Positions 10,295 through 20,200 of a DNA stretch of 23,917 bases are shown piece by piece. The DNA comes from Plakobranchus ocellatus (lineage: Eukaryota > Mollusca > Gastropoda > Plakobranchidae), in the NCBI GenBank assembly GCA_019648995.1, contig BLXT01000641.1:459553-483469 (forward strand). Reading direction: 5' to 3'. Position 1 is the first letter of the stretch; every line of letters starts with the position of its first letter. Position numbers and translations under genes: made by a program. Below the pieces are notes generated by a model that was not told where the DNA came from, made no database searches, and saw nothing but the letters and a program-made list of their open reading frames with translations.

Positions 10295-11275
10295 NNNNNN
10301 NNNNNNNNNNNNNNNNNNNNNNNNNNNNNNNNNNNNNNNNNNNNNNNNNNNNNNNNNNNNNNNNNNNNNNNNNNNNNNNNNNNNNNNNNNNNNNNNNNNN
10401 NNNNNNNNNNNNNNNNNNNNNNNNNNNNNNNNNNNNNNNNNNNNNNNNNNNNNNNNNNNNNNNNNNNNNNNNNNNNNNNNNNNNNNNNNNNNNNNNNNNN
10501 NNNNNNNNNNNNNNNNNNNNNNNNNNNNNNNNNNNNNNNNNNNNNNNNNNNNNNNNNNNNNNNNNNNNNNNNNNNNNNNNNNNNNNNNNNNNNNNNNNNN
10601 NNNNNNNNNNNNNNNNNNNNNNNNNNNNNNNNNNNNNNNNNNNNNNNNNNNNNNNNNNNNNNNNNNNNNNNNNNNNNNNNNNNNNNNNNNNNNNNNNNNN
10701 NNNNNNNNNNNNNNNNNNNNNNNNNNNNNNNNNNNNNNNNNNNNNNNNNNNNNNNNNNNNNNNNNNNNNNNNNNNNNNNNNNNNNNNNNNNNNNNNNNNN
10801 NNNNNNNNNNNNNNNNNNNNNNNNNNNNNNNNNNNNNNNNNNNNNNNNNNNNNNNNNNNNNNNNNNNNNNNNNNNNNNNNNNNNNNNNNNNNNNNNNNNN
10901 NNNNNNNNNNNNNNNNNNNNNNNNNNNNNNNNNNNNNNNNNNNNNNNNNNNNNNNNNNNNNNNNNNNNNNNNNNNNNNNNNNNNNNNNNNNNNNNNNNNN
11001 NNNNNNNNNNNNNNNNNNNNNNNNNNNNNNNNNNNNNNNNNNNNNNNNNNNNNNNNNNNNNNNNNNNNNNNNNNNNNNNNNNNNNNNNNNNNNNNNNNNN
11101 NNNNNNNNNNNNNNNNNNNNNNNNNNNNNNNNNNNNNNNNNNNNNNNNNNNNNNNNNNNNNNNNNNNNNNNNNNNNNNNNNNNNNNNNNNNNNNNNNNNN
11201 NNNNNNNNNNNNNNNNNNNNNNNNNNNNNNNNNNNNNNNNNNNNNNNNNNNNNNNNNNNNNNNNNNNNNNNNNNN
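10295..11275. other. Assembly gap (981 N)
   Basis: Unknown sequence. Any open frame crossing it is an artefact of the N run. Confidence 1.
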
Positions 11276-11916
11276 ATGAAATAGAGATTTGTTGCAAAGA
11301 TATTCTAGTTTTATCCCCCATAATTTTATTTTTAAAGGAAAATAGAATCACTGCTGCTTATTGTGAGTCTCGATCATCTAAATTTTTGGTTATTCTACTT
11401 TTTTTCCAGGAACGGAATCTCTTTGTACCAGTTTTGGATAATTTGATGATTTGAATTATATGGCTTTGGTTGGTATGAATTTTTCAAAGCCAAACTTTGC
11501 TCTGATCTTTGAAGTTTTGGGGCCAAATTGTGTCAATCAACTTCATATAAGTTTTTTCGGATGCTAACGAGTATTGTGCATTAAATAATGGTAGCTTTCT
11601 AAATTAAGGATTCTTTTCAAATCGAAAAATCCCCCAACTCTAACCTCCATTAAAAAGTAACCATAGACAATAGGGATCAGACTCAACAGCTGAGGACTCT
11701 CATTGTCTTGGGCCTTGGTTGAGATTTCTAGAAAAGATTTCTCATACAGATTTTTAATTATTCTGAATTTCCAGATAATCTTTACTCCTTTGCTTCTTGC
11801 CGACAAATTCAACTTGAGCAGAGCCATGTATAAGCACATCTGCCTCATCGTCAAAGGCACTCAAGATGCCCATGCACTAGCATGTTATTGTCAATACTGC
11901 CATAGCCAAAAGAAAG
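11276..11916. other. Noncoding, nothing recognised; ends in SINE target site
   Basis: The open frame at 11564-11860 (minus) has no recognisable domain. The last 13 bases (11904-11916) are the left target-site duplication of the SINE. Confidence 0.5.
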
Positions 11917-12086
11917 GGGGCGTCTGTGGCACAGTGGCTAGCATGTCCGCACTGAGGTCTGCAGAGACCCTTCTGTCGCGGGTTCGAGCCCCACCACTGG
12001 CACCCAGTGACGGAGGGCATGAAAGCCTGAGATCACCTTGTTGTGGACTGGCTATATACAAACCAAAGCCAAAGCCAAAAGAAAAG
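11917..12086 (+). mobile_element. tRNA-derived SINE, near intact, with target-site duplication
   Basis: A box TGGCACAGTGG at 11927-11937 and B box GGTTCGAGCCC at 11981-11991, 44 bp apart, form a Pol III promoter. A body with GGAGGGCATGAAAG and CTGAGATCACC follows, then GGACTGGCTATATAC and a (CCAAAG)n tail to about 12072. AGCCAAAAGAAA occurs on both sides (11904-11915 and 12073-12084), which looks like a target-site duplication, although the tail repeat partly resembles it. Translation of this strand gives SRVRAPPLAP and SLRSPCCGLAIYKPK. I recall near-identical strings in predicted proteins of sacoglossan sea slugs, so this is a family-level repeat and not a gene. Confidence 0.85.
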
Positions 12087-13305
12087 CAGTATTTTTCCAC
12101 AGACGTAATGCTGGTGATAAAAGCTCTTCATTTGGCTGTTGCAAAACATGACCATGATTATTCCATTTTTAAAAAAAACAATTCAAAATTAAAACAAAAC
12201 AAAATACACAATACATAACAACCCATTTTTATTACTAACCATTGATCTTTACAATATAATCATCAATAAGATGGTATCAAGATGAGTACATAGAGGCATA
12301 ATAATAATAATACACATGTAAGCCTGAAATATGAAAATGGGGAATGTCGAAATACTTTTTTGTGATGAGTCTGGAAAAAAAAAAAATAATTGATGCTTTA
12401 TCAACTATGATATTTATTTCATGTTAAGTACATAACTATGGCAATTATGAACTGAATCAAAACTTTGCAAAGACATAACAGTCATTTTCCAATCCATTCC
12501 TCATTGCGTTGATGGTTTTTACAAAAGTGCTTTAAAAAAAAAAGATCACTATTTTCACTATGATTAAACCTTAAACAGACGCATTTAATTAAAAAAAAAT
12601 AAATAAAAGTAAGACCTGAATTGTGCAACATGTGGTTAGAATTAAGTGTGGAGGTTATTGATAAAGTCAGATTTCCCTTCTCTCACACACACACACAGAA
12701 ATAAAAGAATATGAAATACATTAACAAGTCCCATCATAATTCATATAGACGTCAACAAAATACTGACATCTTTATGTTAAACATGTTGTCATGGTTCTGA
12801 AGAGATCCACTGCATTTAATATAACAGTTAGGCTAGTAGCCCACGACAACATAACACACCCAAGTGAGCATTAGCAAAGCTCTTTTCTCAGCTTATGAAG
12901 TCAAAACTCTTTCAAAAATTTGTTTCTTCAGGCTAGATGTTGCATATTTTACCTGCTCAGATTCAAACAAACCGTAGATCTAAGAGAAACTGCACAGTAC
13001 TTTGCTCTGGTGATATCAATATTCAAAATAAATAAAAAAAAAAAATCCGAGAGAAACAAAGAGATATTTTGGGAATCACTGTCAGGCCAATTTTATAAAT
13101 TACACAGAATTTCAGAAGTTAAAGGTTTGGTCAACTACTATAAAATGAGTCTAGAAAGCTTCGAAAAACTGCAACGTCTCATTAGGCCTTCCATTACTTT
13201 ACAAGTACAAATAACGCAACTCAGAATGCTCTAGGCCTTTTTCACCTTTTAGGAAGAAAAATTGTCTTTCAATCTATATGTGTATGTGTGTATATGTATA
13301 AATAA

Positions 13306-13309
<4 letters not shown>
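12087..13309. other. A-rich noncoding, nothing recognised
   Basis: Contains a short (CA)n at 12684-12697 and poly(A) runs at about 12369, 12531 and 12591. The open frame 12920-13234 (plus) is not supported. Could be distal BPNT2 3' UTR or downstream flank. Confidence 0.45.

Positions 13310-13336
<27 letters not shown>
13310..13336. repeat. (TA)n microsatellite
   Basis: About 13 TA units preceded by (AAAT)3. A TG-rich stretch lies just upstream. Confidence 0.95.
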
Positions 13337-13340
<4 letters not shown>

Positions 13341-14886
13341 GTATAGTGTTTACAATAATTGGGTGTTACACTATGTATCTGGCCTCTGGCAACTCAATTC
13401 AGGAGCAGTTTTCACTTGGTGGGGTGGCCTACCATAGGTGCTTTGGTGCCCAAATCTAGGCCAAACTGTTTCGTTTGATATGGTTTTGGCCCACTCCCTT
13501 TTGTCATGTTTTAATAATGAGCTGGGCTATGTTGATTTCGGTTCTGTGGTTTTCAAAAAACCTGAACCAGTTTTAGGACTGTGTTGTTGTAGGGGCCATT
13601 AGCCTAATTCAATGTTACATAAATATGTCATCATGTGTGATTTTGTGCATATTGAGTAAAATGAAAGATAAATATGTATGAGAGTTAATCACAACAGTGA
13701 TCATGCAACGTATTTGAAATATCATAAGACTTAGCAAATTGGAGCATTATTTTTACAATCAGTCAATGTTACATGCATTATTCATAGCCAGTTGATGTGA
13801 ACCATGAAAGGCACATGATTGTATTTTGTCAGGAAGATCATTCACAGATTCGAAGTGGCATTTCATCAACAATGCAATGGTTGAGTGTGATCGTGATATC
13901 ATCTGCATTGGGCAAATATGATCCATAAAACTGCCATCAAATAAATTTTTTTAAAAATGTGTCACATCGTCGCGATTAGATTTGAAACACTTATCCCTTG
14001 CCCTCGACAAATTATTGAATTATATTATTATGTTCCCAAATACATTAAAAACAAATATATATATCTAAAGAAAATTTGATGATTGTATAATACAATCCAT
14101 TCCAACAAAGTGTACAATCCCAATTTTTATATTTATTTTAAACGAGGAGTCAGAAATCACTAGAAATTAACAGCCATTCATTACAATATTATGAGCATCA
14201 ATGAGCATAACAGTTTACACTTTTATTTTTTGACATAACATGACAAACAATTTCACATCAAAAGAAAAATCCAGGGCAAGTAAGACAATGACACACAAAT
14301 AAGAAACTTACTAAGCAAAAAATTTCGTAAATTAAAATGTTAAATAAATCGTCGTCACAAAAATTCAATCCTATTAAAATGCAACTATTTAATATAAAAT
14401 ATGCAAAAAAAAAACAAAAACAAGTAGCTTTTAAATGTGATCTCTATCGCAAAACAAAAAAGTTTGTTTAAAGCTATATAGTGTATTTAACATAAAAGAC
14501 CTTGTGCCCTTGCTTATTTAGAAAATAACTCAGTGTAGGGCAGGTAAAAAATTACAGTAAGAAACAAGCGAGACATACTTGCATACACAAATAAAGTTTT
14601 CAGAGGCATTGTCTTTGATGCACACACCAAGTGGTCATTGGTTATAAAAAAATTATTGCAGTACAAGAATTACATTGATTAAATTTAAGAAAAGACCTTT
14701 AAATGTAACTTAATAAAGCCATAGTCCACATAAAGATGCAAGTTAAAAACTCACCCCACATACAATAATTTACAAAAAGTACAACTGAAAGCAACATGAG
14801 CTGAAAAAAAAAAATTGAGCAACTCACATAAAAAGTACAACAAGTCATCTTTCTTTCAAAGTTTATGCCAAAAAAAATGTCTAAAG
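13337..14886. other. AT-rich noncoding, nothing recognised
   Basis: A GC-richer patch at 13380-13610 has no coding frame. A small ATAGTGT ... ACACTAT inverted repeat lies at about 13342-13376. Otherwise A-rich on the plus strand. Confidence 0.45.
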
Positions 14887-15037
14887 AGGGATTTTGGTGG
14901 CACAGTGGATAGGCAAACTCCCAGTATACACAGGGACCCACCAATCACAGGTTTGAATCTTGCAACTGATGCCCTGGGCTGACAGAGGGCATGAAAGTCT
15001 GAGATCATCTTGTTGTGCAATAGAAAAAAAAAATCTT
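14887..15037 (+). mobile_element. tRNA-derived SINE, diverged copy of the 11917 family
   Basis: A box TGGCACAGTGG (14898-14908) is identical to the other copy. The B box GGTTTGAATCT (14950-14960) has two transitions from consensus. The body shares AGAGGGCATGAAAG, CTGAGATCA and CTTGTTGTG with the copy at 11917. It ends in GCAATAG plus an A run of about 11. More diverged, so probably an older insertion. Confidence 0.75.
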
Positions 15038-16014
15038 TTGAGATTTTGCAAGAAATTGTAAGAGTACCTTTTTCAAAAGTTATTGAACTTAACCATCTTA
15101 AGATAAGGTGATGGGCACTTTTGAAATGATTGCAGAAATTGTATCTCTATCTTTATCTATACTTTGTCTAGTATAAATGATAATCAAGAAACTTCTCTGA
15201 AAAGTGGGTGAATTCAGTGTATCTTGATGAGACATAATCATCCTATGTCTTTTTTAACATAATGATCTTCTGTCTTTTTTATATTGACCTATCATCACAT
15301 TTGAAGAAAATTCAAATTTAAAAAATAAAAAAAATGGCAAACCAATCAGCAAATTTAAAAAAAAGAAATGTTTTTCTTCAAATTGCACCTCATTATGTTT
15401 CACAGGAGACAAGTTATTCAATGAATGACAAAAGCAATTCATAATATTAGATATGCAACGTAATTTCACCTGCAGTACAATCTGGTAAAAAAACCAATTC
15501 CTTGAGACTAAAAATATATATATATATGGAGACCAGTTTAAAATAAAAAAAATCTTGTGAAGTTTGTTTTCACTGAATAAAACACTTTAAAGAAATATGA
15601 ATCTCACTGGTGGGTAGATTTAAAGGCCATTATCTGTAACATGAGGTCTTCAGACCTCATCTTCAAACTCTTGAAGGTTTAGCTATCTGACCCCCCCCTC
15701 CCAAAAAAAAAATGCATAACAAATGTAAACATTTCTGCAGCAAAGCAATATTAACTTTTACGGAAAAAAATGCATATAAGCAAAAGAAGAAAAAAAACAA
15801 AATTATCCTTTTATCTGAAAAGTGAGCAACCTGATTCATCATAGGCAACTGGTCTCAGGATTTCATTATTGTGGATCTAAATCATCATTACTCACTATAG
15901 TGGGTTGTTTTTCTTCTTCGCCTTACGCCTATACTTTTTTCTTTGGGACACAAGGCACTTTTCTTTACATTCATGCAGCGAAATATGTTTGACACTTTAG
16001 CTACAGATCTCATA
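15038..16014. other. A-rich noncoding, nothing recognised
   Basis: Contains (TA)7 at 15514-15527, a CCCCCCC run at about 15691 and several poly(A) runs. Open frames at 15254-15469, 15663-15848 and 15888-16082 (minus) are chance or homopolymer-driven. Confidence 0.45.
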
Positions 16015-16122
16015 ATTATCAAACAAAATATCCAAAAAAAAAAAATCAACACTTCCTTGGAAATGGAAAAATTATCAAGCAAAATATCTCCCCAAAAATC
16101 AACACTTGCTTGGAAATGGAAA
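16015..16122. repeat. Two-copy tandem duplication, about 56-bp unit
   Basis: ATTATCAA(A/G)CAAAATATC, an A/C-rich link and AAATCAACACTT(C/G)CTTGG plus AAATGGAAA occur at 16015-16070 and again at 16071-16122. The copies differ by few substitutions and by the length of the central A run, which suggests a recent local duplication. Confidence 0.85.
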
Positions 16123-16165
16123 TTTTTAACTTTATTGGCAGTCTGTTTTCATTTAATCCACAGTG

Positions 16166-16196
<31 letters not shown>

Positions 16197-16203
16197 AAAA
16201 AAA
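16166..16203. repeat. (AAAAC)n then poly(A) microsatellite
   Basis: Five AAAAC units followed by about 12 A residues. Confidence 0.95.
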
Positions 16204-16609
16204 CACTTCCCAACAATGGTATTGTGAACACAGCAACTTGGATTTCATAGTTGACACACTTCAGGTCGAGAGTCGCATCGTCTAACTACCACTTTGACAG
16301 AACATGAAATTAATACTGTTCATGTTGGATTTGCATCTCACAATATCGAAATACTAACAAAATATACAGTGGGCTAATGCCCTGAGAAATGGTACAAGCC
16401 ATTGATTAAATGGTAAATTCCATGTCCTCAGGCTTGTCTGGTAACGAGCACACTATTGAGATTTTATTCTGCATTTGAGAGATTTCTTCTTTCATTGAAT
16501 AAAAAAAAAAAAAAATAACAAATATATCAAGCAAACAACTATCATCGTAAAACTGACTCCTTCAACTTTCAGAATCAGAGTCACCCGAGCCATTTTTTTT
16601 TTCAAATTA
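16204..16609. other. Noncoding; possible distal 3' UTR of BPNT2
   Basis: No open frame of note. Minus-strand AATAAA at 16463-16468. Includes an A15 run at about 16501 and a T11 run at about 16592. Confidence 0.4.
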
Positions 16610-16933
16610 ACAATGTGAAAAGACATTTTATTTAATATTGTATTTTAATTTCATACATAAATTTCATTTTAAGAATAACATTAACATTGCAATGAAAACG
16701 TAAAAATTATAACTACAAACTATAAGTAAGAGATAATATTCCTAACTGTAAGAAACCCAAAACAAAAAAAAAAACCATCCACTACAGTTATGTTAGCACC
16801 AGGAAAAAAAAAATCCCACAGCCTTGCAGCATAAACAGAATTAGAACTAAAAAAAGACCCTTTTACTGTTAAACACACATGACCACAGCTCAGCTGAAAT
16901 TGGCAAATAAATAAATACTGATATATATTGCTA
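16610..16933 (-). other. Proximal 3' UTR of BPNT2 (minimum extent)
   Basis: This is the noncoding sequence directly after the BPNT2 stop codon, up to the first AATAAA on the minus strand. It contains A runs on the plus strand, which are T runs in the transcript. The end is inferred as about 15-20 nt past the signal. A longer 3' UTR running towards 12.2 kb is possible, because more AATAAA motifs and the same strand skew continue downstream. Confidence 0.5.
16627..16632 (-). terminator. Candidate BPNT2 polyadenylation signal (AATAAA)
   Basis: AATAAA on the minus strand about 300 nt after the stop codon. A G/T-rich stretch (GGCTCGGGTG) lies about 35-45 nt further downstream, as expected for a cleavage region. 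Other minus-strand AATAAA motifs at 16463-16468 and 16131-16136 are alternatives. Confidence 0.45.
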
Positions 16934-17223
16934 TTACTTCGTTTTATGTGAAGAGCTTTTCTCTTCCAAAATCTCTTTGGCTTTGGCTCCAAGTTTCTCC
17001 AGGTATTCATAATGAAGACGGTTATTCACAGTGGCCAACAGGCCACGCTCATTTTTGGGATCCAAGTTTGGTGAATAGTTGATGAAATCGCCATCAAGAG
17101 TTGTCATTTTCCCACCCAGAGCATTAAGAATGGCATTACCAGCACATATGTCCCATTTCTTGATGGCTGTTACATGAGTGTAAGCATTCACTGAGCCTTT
17201 CACAACTTCCAATACCTTGTATC
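16934..17223 (-). CDS. BPNT2: BPNT2 coding exon 5 (C-terminal metal-binding motif and stop)
   Basis: The acceptor is a T run followed by TTGCCAG|GATACAAGG. The exon completes G253 and encodes Y254-K348, then TAA at 16936-16934. It contains [19 protein letters not shown], where W276-D277 is the C-terminal superfamily motif with the last Asp metal ligand. [13 protein letters not shown] and a lysine/glutamate-rich tail follow. The C-terminal tail ends SSSHKTK and shows no Golgi-retrieval motif that I can recognise. Confidence 0.95.
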
Positions 17224-20200
17224 CTGGCAAAAAAAAAAAAGACTGTATGTGAAATCTACGCATAAGTGCCTGCCCAACAGCTTTAACTTTGATTTCATAA
17301 GAACAGCACAGGAATTACAAAATAGAAAAGTCAAGACCTCTGAGATCCAAAGATGCAGAGCTAGCAACAATCAATGTGTCATGTGTTTTTGGTATGTTAA
17401 AATGCAGTTTAATATGGGAAGCTATAATGATTTTGAGGGTGAGGGTAAATTTTAGCTGAAAAGAAGCACTGATGTCAGAATACACAATCTTCAACTAGGA
17501 CATATCATATCTATAAAGAAATGTAGACTGTATTTGGCAAAGAAAAAAATTGAAAGACGCATTGACTGACTCAAACATAAAAAACAAAGGTAAAACTTTT
17601 TAAGACTTGGGCATTTTGTTGAATATGTTCAGATGAAAATTTCCAAAGGGCTATATTAGATTTAGATTAAAATTTTGACACTCATAGTCTTATGGAGATA
17701 AGGAAAAAAAAAGTAGTTTCAAAATTCTATCCCCAAAACAGCAGTTTTTGATGATTTCTAACTCAACAACTTTTTCCACAGCTCTGGCATTTACATAAGA
17801 TATTTAAAGGAAAGAGGAAAAAAAAGCTGGGCTATTTCTGTACTAAATGTACTGAAAAACAGCTCAAGCATACACTGTATTTTTTTTTTTTAAAAGCTTT
17901 ATGGATACATTTCCATTTCATCTGTTAGCTCTTTGTCTCAAAGATGGAAGGGCATTAAAACTGCAATTCGGTATTTGGTATAAGCCTGACTTATAATGAT
18001 GTGTGTTACCTGCTCCGCCAGCTCCTATTATTTTGACATCATCACCAAAAGCACTTTTACTCATGGTCTCCACGTCCCCTTTATGAGAGCGTGACACAAT
18101 GAGACTTTGTTGCCTTGTATCACGAGGACTAGTCCCAATCTCCAAATTTTTGGAGTGGCCATAACCACTCCATGCCCAAACTGGTGGGAAAAAAAAAAAG
18201 GAATTTATATAGATTGTCTTTGTAACTTTTACAAATGACCTTTGTTCCAATCTTTTGCAAGAAGAGTAGAATAAAGACTAACTTAAAAAATATTTAAAAA
18301 AAAAAAATAAGGAAGCCATGCAATAAAATGTCAGTAACTGACCCTCAGTGGCCCTTCTCAGCAAGCTTTGCTATTTCATTGGAGTAAAATTGATCCGCCT
18401 GTGTAAGCAACATTACAATCAGAGTCATACCACTGCCATATTACTATCTTTTTGGCTAAAAGTAATACAAGAAGACTTGTTCTCTCCAGCTGGTTTTAGT
18501 ATAATTGAATGTTACTTGTATTTTTCTTCACATGTCAGTAATCCAAAGAGTTTGAATTATTTACTAAAAATCAAAAGCTGGAAAACAGCAAGAAGGGTTG
18601 TTATTTCCAGGTTGTTGTGAAAAAAAAATTGAGATAATGCATTTCAACCACACCTGTTTCCCGTGATTTTAAAAACACAGTACTTTCTTAATCATTGAAA
18701 AAAAAACACATAAGAACAATGAACCCTAACACTTCACCCTACTTCCTCTCTTCTAGATCTACAATATACAATGAACTCTTCTATCATTCCCATATTAATT
18801 ATTGTCACAGAATGAGCCGAAGAGGAACACTATTAGTATTATGGCAAAGAACCTACTTGTCTCTCCTGTAAATGGTTTATTGATTACTCCAATTTTGGGC
18901 TCTCCTCTAACAACAACACACACCATTGTTGTGACAAATTGTGTGAGGCTCTCTGAAAGAAAGAAAGAAAAGAAAAATAGTCAATCATTTAATGTATCAA
19001 TAAATAACTTTACAAAATTGAATCCAGGTATAATATTGTACTTGAAGGAGCAAGCATGTAGAAGAAGAAAAAAAATTATACTTCTTAAAATGCAGGCATT
19101 CTGAAGGAAGTACAAGAAACCAGAAACACTAGTAATGAACAGATGCGGAGCTGTGGGATTAGACAATACTTCTGCTATAGTCAGATGTATTGATGCATTT
19201 ACATATAATTACTGTGAGATTAGAGTAAAAAAAAGTAAGGTAAATCCCTCGCTTAATCTAATCATCGGGGAATCAGGAGTAGGGTCCTGATTGTTCTTGG
19301 CATACGGTATGTATTATGAGGTAGTTTGCCATTGCTTTCCTCGCCACCTTTACCTTCACAGAGTCTTAAGAGACCTAGCTACCCATTTAGTCCTGGGTGG
19401 ACACGGAGGAGCAATGAAAAAATTGACTGGGCCCGGACTGGGATTCGAACATGGGACCTCTTGCTTGGTAGCCAACTGCCCTACCAGGTAAGACACTGCT
19501 CCCCCTACAGTGAAATTGTGCTTCATTGATCACTGAAAGCTTTACATTTAGAGTAAGAGATGTAAATAACTAAAAGATCTGAGAATTAATGGACAGCTGT
19601 ACTATTATCTGAATATAGTAATTCACACCGAATCCATGGAGAAACCAGTGAACAGATTAAATAAATTATGATATGAGGAGAGGGAGGCTGGCTTATAATA
19701 TCAGATTTCTTCAACATACAGTGAAAGAATTTTTAAAAAGTGTTGTGCTTTGAAGATTTCAAACAGAAAAGATATGCTAAAAATTGACCTTATCTGCAAA
19801 GTTTAGCTAGGAGTAGGAGCATGCAGAAGAGATTGATCTACTTAACTCATGAGGCAAGGAAAGTCATCCACACATACTGTGACTCTTTAAATAAATGTCC
19901 ATAGAATACTTCTCATAACTACATTATAATTCACCATAGTAAACATCAGCACTGAAACTAATTTTTAAGCTTTGACTTGATCCGGCATAAACAATGAAAG
20001 TATAAAAGCAATTGGCGAAAAACAAATGGTGTTTTTACAGCACTAGAGTTATTGTAAAGACTGAATAACTCATTATTTGTATCAGGCTTTAAATACACTG
20101 CCGCCAACAAGCAAGATATATCTACTAGAACATGTTTGCCACCTCTCTTGATTTCCTGTAGCAAAGTGACTACTTCTGACACCTATATTGTACTGTTAAT

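Noticed and set aside
10143..11351. Long open frames on both strands across the N run
   Set aside because: More than 300 of the codons are N. The frames are artefacts of the assembly gap.
11703..12218. 171-codon plus-strand open frame and its antisense frame at 11891-12100
   Set aside because: Most of it is the SINE at 11917-12072. The A and B boxes, tail and target-site duplication explain the sequence better than a protein does.
12920..13234. 104-codon plus-strand open frame
   Set aside because: Contains a poly-lysine stretch from an A run and has no recognisable domain. Probably chance.
13342..13376. ATAGTGT ... ACACTAT inverted repeat next to the (TA)n tract
   Set aside because: Short arms in AT-rich DNA. 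Expected by chance and with no further support.
19430..19505. Possible true tRNA gene on the minus strand
   Set aside because: It has the box motifs, but no clean cloverleaf or acceptor stem, and a long SINE body follows directly.
19291..19529. Two overlapping plus-strand open frames of about 66 codons
   Set aside because: They are the reverse strand of the tRNA-derived SINE in BPNT2 intron 2.
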